Part shown: positions 17,953 through 26,265 of the stretch, piece by piece
Numbering within the stretch: position 1 is the first letter of the stretch
Layout of the letters: each line of letters starts with the position of its first letter
Assembly (NCBI GenBank): GCA_045589595.1
Contig: JAZNPK010000028.1
Location: 103,123 to 167,122 of the forward strand
DNA: 64,000 nucleotides
From: SIG77 sp045589595
GTDB lineage: Bacteria > Verrucomicrobiota > Lentisphaeria > Victivallales > UBA1829
Direction of reading: 5' to 3'
Program-made: the position numbers and the translations under genes
The notes under the pieces: generated by a model
What the model saw: only the letters and a program-made list of their open reading frames with translations
The model's database searches: none
Told to the model about the DNA's origin: nothing

Positions 17953-19254
17953 ATGTTTACAACACTTGCAATGAAAGATGTGATTTTTCCGGAAGATTTT
18001 CTGTTCGGGGCAGGGGGCGCCGGACATCAGATCGAAGGTGACAATATACACAGTCAGTTTCATGAATTTGAGACGAGTCATCCGGACTGGTTTCCGGTAA
18101 GGGCGGGGAAAGCCTGCAATGCCTGGGAAATGTATCCGGAGGATATCGAACTGTTCAAGTCTCTGGGGTGGAAAGTCTATCGCATGTCCATCGAATGGTC
18201 CCGGATCGAGCCGGAGATGGGCGTTTACAGTCAGGTCGCTCTGCGCCGTTATATCGATATGCTGGAACGGCTGAACGCGGCTGGGATCAAGGTTTCTGTC
18301 ACGACGCATCACTGGTCGCATCCGCTCTGGTTTGAAAAAATGGGCGGGTTCCGTGACAGAAAAAACATTCCGTATTTTCTGCATCATCTCGACTGGCTGG
18401 TTCCGCAGATCAAGGACCTTGTTCACAGTTGGAATGTGCTGAACGAATTTACCAATCACGGTACGGCTCCGGCATCTTATCCCCTGATGAAAAATCTGAC
18501 CGTTGCCCACGCACTGGGGTATCATACGATCAAAAAATATACCGATGCTCCGGTGAGCAGTACCCATTCCGTTATCCACTGGCAGCCCTATCGCGGCAAC
18601 GATGAATTTGACAGGATCGCCGCAAAGAATCTGGACTGGGCGACAAACGGATATTTTATCCACGCACTGGAAACGGGGGAAATGGTTCTGCCTTACACGG
18701 AGGGCGAGACGATCCCCGAACTGAAAAACAGTTTCGATTACTGGGCATTGAATTATTATACCCGCCACATGGCAAGCGCCAGAACGGAAAATATGACCAC
18801 CCGCCGATATGAATTTGACCGCGTCAGTATGATCAACGGCGATATCTATCACGAAGAATTTTATCCCGATGCCTTCGTTGAACATCTGCCCCGGTTCAAA
18901 AATAAACCCGTTTACATCTGTGAAAACGGCGTGGCTGCCGATGATGACCGGCTGCGGATCGTTTATCTTGCAAAACATCTCGCTGCGCTGAAAGAAGCAA
19001 TGGAGCAGGGCGTTGATGTGCGCGCCTATATGCACTGGTCCGCTATGGATAATTACGAATGGGGCAGTTTCCTGCCGCGGTTCGGGCTTGTTCATGTGGA
19101 CTTCGATACCTTCAAACGGACGCCGAAAAACAGCGCATATTTCTACCGGGATGTGATCCGGCAGCACGGCATCACAAAAGCTGTCCGGGAAAAATGGCTG
19201 GAGCCGTTGTGCGATTTCAAAACCTATGAGTTGCCCATCAAAAAAGGTTCATGA
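17953..19254 (+). CDS. glycoside hydrolase family 1 protein (beta-glycosidase-like)
   Basis: This is a retaining beta-glycosidase fold, 433 residues, with no signal peptide and therefore intracellular. N-terminal FPEDFLFGAGGAGHQIEG and YRMSIEWSRIEPE are the family hallmarks. The acid/base is Glu165 in NVLNEF (the usual form is TFNEP) and the nucleophile is Glu324 in YICENGVA. Both catalytic residues are kept, but the flanking residues diverge, so the sugar specificity may be unusual. The histidine in TTHHWSHPLWF is also typical. It is followed by rluB, whose ATG overlaps its stop; the coupling looks incidental. Confidence 0.88.
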   Translation: MFTTLAMKDVIFPEDFLFGAGGAGHQIEGDNIHSQFHEFETSHPDWFPVRAGKACNAWEMYPEDIELFKSLGWKVYRMSIEWSRIEPEMGVYSQVALRRYIDMLERLNAAGIKVSVTTHHWSHPLWFEKMGGFRDRKNIPYFLHHLDWLVPQIKDLVHSWNVLNEFTNHGTAPASYPLMKNLTVAHALGYHTIKKYTDAPVSSTHSVIHWQPYRGNDEFDRIAAKNLDWATNGYFIHALETGEMVLPYTEGETIPELKNSFDYWALNYYTRHMASARTENMTTRRYEFDRVSMINGDIYHEEFYPDAFVEHLPRFKNKPVYICENGVAADDDRLRIVYLAKHLAALKEAMEQGVDVRAYMHWSAMDNYEWGSFLPRFGLVHVDFDTFKRTPKNSAYFYRDVIRQHGITKAVREKWLEPLCDFKTYELPIKKGS

Positions 19255-19976
19255 TGGCAGAAGATGTGAACCTGACAAAATTTCTCAGTACGGCAGGCGT
19301 GGCATCCCGCCGCCGTTCCGCTGATTTGATCAAGACCGGTCATGTGACGCTGAACGGTGTGGTCGAGACCAATCCCGGGACCCGCGTTACCGGAAAAGAC
19401 AAGGTGACCTGCGATGGCAGGATCGTAAGCGCACCCCGGAAACGACACTATATCATGCTCCATAAACCACGCGGATATGTCTGCACCAATAATGATGACC
19501 ACGCCGCAAAAAAAGCCGTGGACCTGATCAAACTCAAAGACGGTGCCAGAATTTTTTCCGCCGGACGGCTGGATAAAAACAGCGAAGGGCTGATCCTCTT
19601 TTCCGATGACGGCGATTTTGTGGAACAACTGACGCATCCCAGACACCAGATCCGGAAAACATACGAAGTCAGTACAGATCAACCACTGACACGGAGCGAT
19701 ATCGAACGGATGAAACAGGGCATACAGAACGCCGGAGATCTGCTGAAGGCACTCGATGTGGTAACCCTGTCACCGACAAAATACCGTCTGGTCCTCGGCG
19801 AAGGAAAAAACCGGGAGATCCGCCGCATGATGGAGGCTCTCGGAAGAACAACAAAACGGTTGAAACGGATCGCCGTCGGACAACTGCGGCTGGGCGGACT
19901 CCCAATGGGCGAATGGCGGGAACTTACCCCCGATGAACAGAAAGCCGCACTGGCAGCACCATCAGCCGGGGCGTAA
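19251..19976 (+). CDS. rRNA pseudouridine synthase, RsuA/RluB family
   Basis: The enzyme isomerises uridine to pseudouridine in ribosomal RNA. An S4 RNA-binding domain (about residues 6-60, LTKFLSTAGVASRR) precedes the catalytic domain, which has HKPRGYVCTN and the signature GRLDKNSEGLIL with catalytic Asp108. The terminal KNREIRRMMEALG and LKRIAVGQLRLGGL segments are also diagnostic. Length is 241 residues. RluB (23S) seems more likely than RsuA (16S), but I cannot decide. The start could be 19251 or 19254 (ATGATG), overlapping the GH1 stop. Confidence 0.9.
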   Translation: MMAEDVNLTKFLSTAGVASRRRSADLIKTGHVTLNGVVETNPGTRVTGKDKVTCDGRIVSAPRKRHYIMLHKPRGYVCTNNDDHAAKKAVDLIKLKDGARIFSAGRLDKNSEGLILFSDDGDFVEQLTHPRHQIRKTYEVSTDQPLTRSDIERMKQGIQNAGDLLKALDVVTLSPTKYRLVLGEGKNREIRRMMEALGRTTKRLKRIAVGQLRLGGLPMGEWRELTPDEQKAALAAPSAGA

Positions 19977-19989
19977 TACGCGTCAGAAA

Positions 19990-20126
19990 GCCCGCAGGGG
20001 GATGCCGCCACGGAGCTGCGCTCCGGCAGCGCCCGCACACAAAAAAACACGGTCAGGCGGACCGTGTTTTTTGTGTGCGGGCGCTGTGGACGGCTTCAGC
20101 CGTCCTGCGGCATCCCCCTTGCGGGC
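19990..20126. repeat. large four-way-junction palindrome (element 2) with terminator core
   Basis: This is the second element of the family, between convergent rluB and trmB. Outer stem: 19990-20008 with 20107-20126 (19 pairs, one bulged T). Left hairpin: 20011-20016 with 20020-20025 (loop tgc). Central arm: 20027-20054 with 20060-20086, about 27 pairs with one bulged A, containing an ACACAAAAAAAC tract (20037-20048) identical to element 1. Right hairpin: 20088-20094 with 20099-20105 (loop ttca). The arms differ in sequence from element 1 but the branching plan is the same. The central arm with its A/T tracts would terminate transcription from either side. Confidence 0.85.
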
Positions 20127-20136
20127 GTGGTATCGG

Positions 20137-20754
20137 TCAAATTTTTTGGATTTTTCTCCAGACGGTATGGGGTACGGTTTTGCCCTGTGCGAGCCACTGC
20201 CGTTCAAATTCGGTTTTGATGTCGGCGATATCTTCCGGCGGTTCGCTGCTGATTTGTTCAAACAGACCGGATTCCTTGAGATTTTTCACGGTGGCGGTCA
20301 TATAAGGTTCGTCGTCGGTAGCGAAATGGAATGTGCCGTCATCTTTCAGGACGCGGCGGATCTGTTCCATAAAATCGGCGGACATGAGTCTGTGTCCGGA
20401 GTGTCGGGCTTTGGGCCAGGGATCGGGACAGAGGATATGGAGTCTGTCCAGGCACTGATCCGGCAGGATGATGGACATAAGGTGACGTGCTTCCACGCGG
20501 AAACAGCGCAAGTTGTCCATTCCCCCGCGTTTCCCTTTTTTTGCGACTTTCCGGATGCGGCTGAGCTGGATATCGGCGGCGAAGATGAGTCTGTCCGGAT
20601 ACCGTTCAGCGAGACCGAGTGCGAGATCGCCGGTTCCGCAGCCGAGGTCCAGTTCGATCTTTGTATCTTTTGTGATGGTCATTAAATCGGACAAAAGGAG
20701 ATATTTGTCATTCAGGAGAAAAATTTCTCCATCGTAATCTGTATTTTTCTTCAT
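20137..20754 (-). CDS. trmB: tRNA (guanine-N7-)-methyltransferase
   Basis: It methylates G46 of tRNA using S-adenosylmethionine. The 205-residue protein has the SAM-binding motif LDLGCGTGDLALGLAER (36-52), followed by AADIQLSRI, then the family signature CPDPWPKARHSGHRL and the FATDDEPY segment near the end. The order and spacing match TrmB. No obvious Shine-Dalgarno precedes the ATG at 20754. It is convergent with rluB across the element 2 palindrome and divergent from the rpiB-glyA fusion. Confidence 0.94.
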   Translation of the reverse strand: MKKNTDYDGEIFLLNDKYLLLSDLMTITKDTKIELDLGCGTGDLALGLAERYPDRLIFAADIQLSRIRKVAKKGKRGGMDNLRCFRVEARHLMSIILPDQCLDRLHILCPDPWPKARHSGHRLMSADFMEQIRRVLKDDGTFHFATDDEPYMTATVKNLKESGLFEQISSEPPEDIADIKTEFERQWLAQGKTVPHTVWRKIQKI

Positions 20755-20881
20755 TGTGGACTGGCTATTTTGGTGTTTTGATGTTATATTATATGATCCG
20801 GCGATCTTTTCTTTTTAAAGTAAGCCGTCAAAATGATTTTTTCAAGTATAAACTTAATCAATACGGAAGGAAAAAGCAACT

Positions 20882-22606
20882 ATGCGGAAAATCACGGATT
20901 GGAACGGAAAAAAAGGACTCGCAGTGGGCATTGCGTCCGATCATGGCGGATTTGAACTGAAGAAAGAGCTGTCGGCATTTCTGGCTGCAGAATTCGGCTG
21001 TGCGGTTCAGGACTTCGGTCCCTGTGCATTTGATCCGGAAGATGACTACTCCGAATTCGGCAGCAAACTCGGTATGGCAGTTTCCAAAGGCGAACTTGAA
21101 ATCGGTATCCTTCTCTGCCGTTCCGGTGTCGGGATGAGCATCGATGCCAACCGTTTCCACGGTGTCCGTGCCGCCATTGCCAGCAACGAAAAAGTTGTCC
21201 GTTCCAGCCGTGAACACAACTGCAGCAACGTGCTTGTTCTGCCTGCAGATCACATTTCTGTGGATGAAGCGAAATCTCTGATCCGGATCTGGTTTGAAAC
21301 GCCGTTCTCCGGTGATGCCCGCCACGTGCGCCGCCTCGAAAAACTGGAACGCGCTTCTTACGATGATATTGCCGCGGTCCGTTCTGCCGATCCTGAAATC
21401 GCTGCGTGGATCGATGCGGAAGCTGCCCGTCAGGATGACGGCATTGAGCTGATCGCGTCTGAAAACTTCACCAGCACCGCCATCCGCGCTGCCCAGGGCA
21501 GTGTTCTGACCAACAAATACGCGGAAGGCTATCCCGGACGCCGTTACTATGGCGGTTGTGAATTTGTGGACGAAGTGGAAAAAATCGCCATCGCCCGTGC
21601 TTGTGAACTGTTCGGTGCAGAAGCCGCCAACGTGCAGCCCCACGCCGGATCCCAGGCGAATATGGCAGTTTACTTTGCGCTGCTGAATCCCGGCGACACC
21701 GTACTTGCCATGAGCCTTGACCACGGCGGACACCTGACGCACGGTCATCCCATGAACTTTTCCGGCAAACTGTTCAACATCGTTCCTTACGGCGTTTCTG
21801 CGGAAACGGAAACGATCGACTACGATGAAGTGGAACGCCTTGCCATGGAATGTAAACCCCGTATGATCCTTGCGGGTGCTTCTGCCTATCCCAGAACGAT
21901 TGATTTCGCCCGTCTGCGTCAGATCGCGGACAAAGCGAATGCTTATCTGTTTGTTGACATGGCTCACATTGCCGGTCTTGTGGCTGCAGGCGTGCATCCG
22001 TCTCCGGTCCCGTACTGCGATGTTGTGACCACGACCACCCACAAAACGCTGCGCGGCCCCCGTTCCGGTCTGATCCTCTGCAAAGAAAAATACATCAAAG
22101 CCATCAACAGCAAAGTGTTCCCCGGTCTTCAGGGCGGACCTCTGATGCATGTGATCGCAGCGAAAGCCATCTGCTTCAAAGAAGCGATGAGCGAAGAATT
22201 CAAAGCCTATCAGGTTCAGCTGGTGAAGAACGCAGCCGTTCTCGCACAGGCGTTGAAGGATAAAGGATTCCGTATCGTTTCCGGCGGCACGGACAATCAT
22301 CTGATGCTTGTGGACCTCCGTCCGAAACATGCAACGGGCAAAGAAGTCCAAATCGCCTGCGACAAAGCCGGTATCACCCTGAACAAGAATATGATCCCCT
22401 TCGATCCCGAAAAACCCATGGTCACCAGCGGCGTCCGTATCGGTACGCCCGCCGTTACCACCCGCGGTATGAAAGAAGCGGAAATGCTCAAGATCGCCGA
22501 CTTTATCGACCGCGCGGTTGCGAACAAGGACAATGAAGAAGCCCTTGCCGCCATCCGGGAAGAAGTCCGTGCTTTTGCCAAGGCATTCCCCATGCCTCAG
22601 TTCTAA
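20882..22606 (+). CDS. fused ribose-5-phosphate isomerase B / serine hydroxymethyltransferase
   Basis: One continuous 574-codon frame joins two enzymes. Residues 1 to about 152 are RpiB-like, with ASDHGGFELK (18-27), active-site Cys79 in LLCRSGVGMSIDANR, and REHNCSNVL. Residues about 158-574 are a complete serine hydroxymethyltransferase, with ELIASENFTS (189-198), NKYAEGYPGRRYYGG, and PLP-lysine 388 in TTTTHKTLRGPR. No stop, ribosome site or likely start codon separates them, so a bifunctional polypeptide is expected. rpiB and glyA are often neighbours in bacteria; fusion is much less usual. The products link pentose phosphates with serine/glycine one-carbon metabolism. AT-rich upstream sequence (20755-20881) contains TATATT at 20785-20790. 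Confidence 0.93.
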   Translation: MRKITDWNGKKGLAVGIASDHGGFELKKELSAFLAAEFGCAVQDFGPCAFDPEDDYSEFGSKLGMAVSKGELEIGILLCRSGVGMSIDANRFHGVRAAIASNEKVVRSSREHNCSNVLVLPADHISVDEAKSLIRIWFETPFSGDARHVRRLEKLERASYDDIAAVRSADPEIAAWIDAEAARQDDGIELIASENFTSTAIRAAQGSVLTNKYAEGYPGRRYYGGCEFVDEVEKIAIARACELFGAEAANVQPHAGSQANMAVYFALLNPGDTVLAMSLDHGGHLTHGHPMNFSGKLFNIVPYGVSAETETIDYDEVERLAMECKPRMILAGASAYPRTIDFARLRQIADKANAYLFVDMAHIAGLVAAGVHPSPVPYCDVVTTTTHKTLRGPRSGLILCKEKYIKAINSKVFPGLQGGPLMHVIAAKAICFKEAMSEEFKAYQVQLVKNAAVLAQALKDKGFRIVSGGTDNHLMLVDLRPKHATGKEVQIACDKAGITLNKNMIPFDPEKPMVTSGVRIGTPAVTTRGMKEAEMLKIADFIDRAVANKDNEEALAAIREEVRAFAKAFPMPQF

Positions 22607-22630
22607 TCATTGGAAAGAAAGTTTTGAAAT

Positions 22631-23917
22631 ATGCTGGATATCAAACTGATCCGGGACAATCCGGAACTTGTGAAAGAAAACATCCGTAAAAAATTTCAGG
22701 AACACAAACTGCCTCTGGTGGATCAGGTTCTGGAACTTGATAAGCGCAACCGTGCCATCAAGACGGAAGTGCAGAATCTTCTTGCTCTGCGCAATGCTGC
22801 AAGCAAGCAGATCGGTATGCTGATGAAACAGGGCAAAAAAGAAGAAGCCGAAGCAGCGAAACAGGAAGTTGCGCAGAACGGAGCAAAGATCGAAGCCCTT
22901 TCCGCAGAAGAAACGGAAGTGGAAGCCGAACTGACGAAAGTCATGATGGTCCTGCCGAATATCATTGACGAATCTGTGCCCATCGGCAAAAGCGATGCGG
23001 AAAACGTGGAAGTGGAACGGTTCGGCGAACCTCTGGTGCCTGATTTTGAGATCCCGTATCATACCGAGATCATGGAATCCTTCTGCGGATTGGATCTCGA
23101 CAGCGCCCGCCGTGTTGCCGGTAACGGGTTCTATTATCTGATGGGGGACATTGCCCGTCTCCACTCTGCGATCCTTGCTTATGCCCGTGACTTCATGGTG
23201 GAACGCGGCTTCATCTACTGTGTGCCGCCGTTCATGATCCGCTCCAATGTGGTGTCCGGCGTAATGAGTTTTGCCGAAATGGAATCCATGATGTACAAGA
23301 TCGAAGGGGAAGATCTGTTCCTGATCGGTACCAGTGAACACTCCATGATCGGCAAGTTCATCGACCAGATCATTCCGGAAGATCAGCTGCCCATCACGCT
23401 GACCAGTTATTCTCCCTGTTTCCGCAAGGAAAAAGGCGCACACGGCATTGAAGAACGCGGCGTTTACCGGATCCATCAGTTTGAAAAACAGGAAATGATC
23501 GTGATCTGCAAACCGGAAGAAAGTATGGAATGGTTTGCAAAACTGTGGCAGAATACGGTGGATCTGTTCCGTTCCATGGAAATCCCCGTCCGCACGCTGG
23601 AATGTTGTTCCGGTGACCTTGCGGATCTGAAAGTGAAATCCGTGGACGTGGAAGCCTGGTCTCCCCGTCAGAAAAAATATTTTGAAGTCGGTTCCTGCTC
23701 CACGCTCGGCGATGCACAGGCGCGCCGCCTGAAGATCCGTGTGAACAGCAAAGACGGCAAGTATTTTGCTCATACTTTGAACAATACGGTGGTGGCACCT
23801 CCGCGGATGCTGATCGCATTTCTGGAAAATCACCTGCAGGCAGATGGCAGTGTGACGATCCCGGAAGTGCTGAAGCCCTACATCAGACTGGATAAACTTG
23901 TCCCGAAGACAAAATAA
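22631..23917 (+). CDS. serS: seryl-tRNA synthetase
   Basis: It charges tRNA-Ser. The 428-residue class II synthetase has the typical N-terminal antiparallel coiled coil (about residues 25-105, rich in Lys, Glu, Ala and Gln), motif 2 in SPCFRKEKGAHGIEERGVYRIHQFEK, the LECCSGDLADLKVKSVDVE region, and motif 3 near LNNTVVAPPRMLIAFLENH. It lies 24 bp behind the rpiB-glyA fusion, probably in the same unit, which makes sense as both use serine. A terminator follows. Confidence 0.96.
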   Translation: MLDIKLIRDNPELVKENIRKKFQEHKLPLVDQVLELDKRNRAIKTEVQNLLALRNAASKQIGMLMKQGKKEEAEAAKQEVAQNGAKIEALSAEETEVEAELTKVMMVLPNIIDESVPIGKSDAENVEVERFGEPLVPDFEIPYHTEIMESFCGLDLDSARRVAGNGFYYLMGDIARLHSAILAYARDFMVERGFIYCVPPFMIRSNVVSGVMSFAEMESMMYKIEGEDLFLIGTSEHSMIGKFIDQIIPEDQLPITLTSYSPCFRKEKGAHGIEERGVYRIHQFEKQEMIVICKPEESMEWFAKLWQNTVDLFRSMEIPVRTLECCSGDLADLKVKSVDVEAWSPRQKKYFEVGSCSTLGDAQARRLKIRVNSKDGKYFAHTLNNTVVAPPRMLIAFLENHLQADGSVTIPEVLKPYIRLDKLVPKTK

Positions 23918-23933
23918 TTTGATCCGGTATGCA

Positions 23934-23961
23934 GAAAAGACCATCGGCTGATGGTCTTTTC
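23934..23961 (+). terminator. terminator of serS
   Basis: A perfect 12-bp stem (23934-23945 with 23950-23961) has a 4-nt loop ggct, and its descending arm includes TCTTTTC. It also argues against the upstream ATG at 23951 as start of the next gene. Confidence 0.75.
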
Positions 23962-23986
23962 TGTTGATATGGAAAGAGGAACGGTC

Positions 23987-24985
23987 GTGTTCAAAAAAAT
24001 CGTATTTATTCTGTTGGCGACAGCATTTTTTGTGGTTCCGTGGGCGTGGGCACCGGCGCGGAATTGGGCGCCGGGACTGGCGGTCCTTGCGGGGATCGTG
24101 TTTGCTGTCAGCTGGGGCAATCCCTTCAGCAAGTTCACCTCGAAAATCACTTCGACCATGCTTGGTGCGACGATCGTGGGTATGGGTTTCGGTATGGATC
24201 TGATCGAAGTCCTCCGCGCGGGCGGCAACGGTTTTGTTTACACGCTTGCCGGTATTGTGATGGGGATCGGGCTCGGTGTTCTGTTCGGAAAAATGCTGAA
24301 ACTGCCGAAAAACGCCATGTATCTGGTGAGTGTCGGCACATCCATTTGCGGCGGCAGTGCCATTGCGGCGGCGGCTCCGGTCCTGAAAGCGAAACCCCAC
24401 GATATTGCCATGGCATCTGCCACGGTCTTTACCCTGAATGCGGTGGCGCTGTGGGTGTTTCCCGCGGTGGGGCATGCGCTCGGATTCACGGATGTCCAGT
24501 TCGGTTACTGGGCGGCGCTGGGGATCCACGATACCAGTTCAGTCGTCGGTGCATCCATGTCCTACGGCGGGGAAGCACTGGAAGTCGGTACGACAGTGAA
24601 ATTGGCGCGTGCGCTTTGGATCGTGCCGGTGACGTTGTTCCTGAGCTGGTTCATTGCGGATCGTGAAGAAGGCGAAAAGCGTCAGTTCAAACTGAAAGTG
24701 CCCTGGTTCATTCCCTGGTTCATTGTTGCGGCTGCGGTGGTCACATGGCTGCCGTCGCTGATCCCTGCTGCTGCGGATGCGGTCGCAGTGACCGGCGGTT
24801 TCATCAAGGATGTTTCAAAGTTCCTGATGATCGTGACGCTGTTCCTGATCGGAGCCAATCTGAGCCGGGAAAAACTGAAAGAACTGGGACTGCGTCCCGT
24901 GATCCAGGGGGTACTGCTCTGGATGGTGCTTTCGGTCGTCTGGTGCGTGGCGATCTGGTGCGGATGGGTGAACTGCATCCGTTGA
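23987..24985 (+). CDS. YeiH/UPF0324 family membrane protein (putative anion exporter)
   Basis: This is a polytopic membrane protein, about 332 residues with 9-11 hydrophobic segments. The family signatures SVGTSICGGSAIAAAAPVLKA and ALGIHDTSSVVGASMSYG are clear. The family has been proposed to export sulfate or related anions, with weak evidence. The start is taken as GTG at 23987, preceded at a good distance by AGAGGA; upstream ATGs at 23951 and 23969 overlap the serS terminator or the ribosome site. It is a single gene between serS and a convergent PHP-domain gene. Confidence 0.87.
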   Translation: MFKKIVFILLATAFFVVPWAWAPARNWAPGLAVLAGIVFAVSWGNPFSKFTSKITSTMLGATIVGMGFGMDLIEVLRAGGNGFVYTLAGIVMGIGLGVLFGKMLKLPKNAMYLVSVGTSICGGSAIAAAAPVLKAKPHDIAMASATVFTLNAVALWVFPAVGHALGFTDVQFGYWAALGIHDTSSVVGASMSYGGEALEVGTTVKLARALWIVPVTLFLSWFIADREEGEKRQFKLKVPWFIPWFIVAAAVVTWLPSLIPAAADAVAVTGGFIKDVSKFLMIVTLFLIGANLSREKLKELGLRPVIQGVLLWMVLSVVWCVAIWCGWVNCIR

Positions 24986-25009
24986 CGCACAAGACAATGG
25001 TATGCTATG

Positions 25010-25048
25010 AGCGGGCGCCGTGTGTGATGCACGGTTCCCGCTTTTTTT
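25010..25048 (+). terminator. terminator after the YeiH-family gene
   Basis: Outer stem AGCGGG/CCCGCT (25010-25015 with 25037-25042), inner stem CCGTG/CACGG (25018-25022 with 25030-25034), then a T7 run. It lies between convergent genes. Confidence 0.8.
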
Positions 25049-25051
25049 GTA

Positions 25052-26245
25052 TCAGTCCCCGAAGCGGAACAGATCATCTTTCGTGCCGCCGATCTGCTCC
25101 AGAAAACGGATATTGGCATAAAATTCGCCAAGTTCATACAGATTGTGGGTGTCGCTGCCGAAGGCGATCTTCACGCCGTTTTCGAGACACATACGGAAAA
25201 ATTCCGGTTCCGGTGAGTTGTAATGGAAGTTGACTTCTGCCGCCGCACCGTACTGTTTCAACAGCCGCATGACAGGCTCGAAGAGTTCCGTTGGGACAGG
25301 CGGATGGGACCAGCCGAAAATGCGGAAGGGATGAGCAAGCACATGGCATCCCGCAGCAAGAAGTTTTTCCGTCCGGAAGAGGAAATCCTGTTTCTGCGCT
25401 TCCCGGTCATCGCCGGCGTCCAGCCAGTGGACCGCGCCGACTTTCAGGTTGACCCGCGCGAGATCTTCCGGCAGCACAATGATGTCGCCGAACCGGTCCA
25501 CATCCAGTTCAAAGCCCCGGATGAAAGATCCTTTCTGTTCCAGTTCGTCCAGCATGGCAAGATAATCTTTTGCCCGGTCCTGACGGAATGTATTGGCGAG
25601 ACCGTTGCGCTGAAGGGTTTTGTTTCCGTAATCCTGACTGGTTGCGTAGAGATGACCGGAATGTTCCGTAAAGGCGAACCGTTCCAGATTGAAAAGTTTT
25701 GTCAATTCAAGCTGCCGGAAGGGATCAAGATTTTCCTGACAATAGGCGAAACGGGTATGGATGTGGGAATCGAAATAACCATCGGGCAGGGCGAGTTCTT
25801 CCAGTTGAACCGCAGTTTTCGTGCCGAATGTGACGATCATATACCGGAAGGGGGCGCGGCAGAGATCCGGTGCTTTGACGCTCCATCCGTCGGCAGTCGA
25901 AAGAGTGACTCCATCGGGCTGATTATCGACGCGCACGATCTTTTTTGACATGTCGTCCAGAGCGGCATCCATACTGAAACAGTGATCCTCCACCGTGATG
26001 GCGCCGTTGAGCAGCAGTGGCATTTCCAGTTTTTCCAGATAGGGCTTCAGTTCCGCCATGGCGTCCGCATCGTCCGGCTGATCGGTGACCGTCCCGCCGA
26101 TGATAACGGCGTCCGGTTTGATCCAGCGGTTGATGCGGTGTACCGTGCGGAGCAGAAAAATATCGGCATTGCGTCCCTGTTCATAAGGGGCTGCCGGAGG
26201 ATTCGTTTTGGCGTAATGCAGGTTGGAAATGACAACGATTTTCAT
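25052..26245 (-). CDS. fusion of degenerate calcineurin-like phosphoesterase and PHP-domain hydrolase
   Basis: The protein has 397 residues. The first ~150 resemble a calcineurin-like metallophosphoesterase in layout, but the metal motifs are altered: VISNLH (5-10) has Asn where Asp is usual, IIGGTVTD (48-55) replaces GGDLTD, and LLNGAITVED (78-87) replaces GNHD. The second half is a PHP domain of the histidinol-phosphatase/polymerase family with intact metal residues: DSHIH (159-163), TEHSG, FELDVDRFG, VLAHPFR and GSDTHNLYE. I infer an active PHP hydrolase carrying a non-catalytic phosphoesterase-like domain; the substrate is unknown. AAGGAG lies before the ATG. It is probably co-transcribed with tlyA upstream. 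Confidence 0.75.
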   Translation of the reverse strand: MKIVVISNLHYAKTNPPAAPYEQGRNADIFLLRTVHRINRWIKPDAVIIGGTVTDQPDDADAMAELKPYLEKLEMPLLLNGAITVEDHCFSMDAALDDMSKKIVRVDNQPDGVTLSTADGWSVKAPDLCRAPFRYMIVTFGTKTAVQLEELALPDGYFDSHIHTRFAYCQENLDPFRQLELTKLFNLERFAFTEHSGHLYATSQDYGNKTLQRNGLANTFRQDRAKDYLAMLDELEQKGSFIRGFELDVDRFGDIIVLPEDLARVNLKVGAVHWLDAGDDREAQKQDFLFRTEKLLAAGCHVLAHPFRIFGWSHPPVPTELFEPVMRLLKQYGAAAEVNFHYNSPEPEFFRMCLENGVKIAFGSDTHNLYELGEFYANIRFLEQIGGTKDDLFRFGD

Positions 26246-26265
26246 AGGTTCAGAACTCCTTATGT

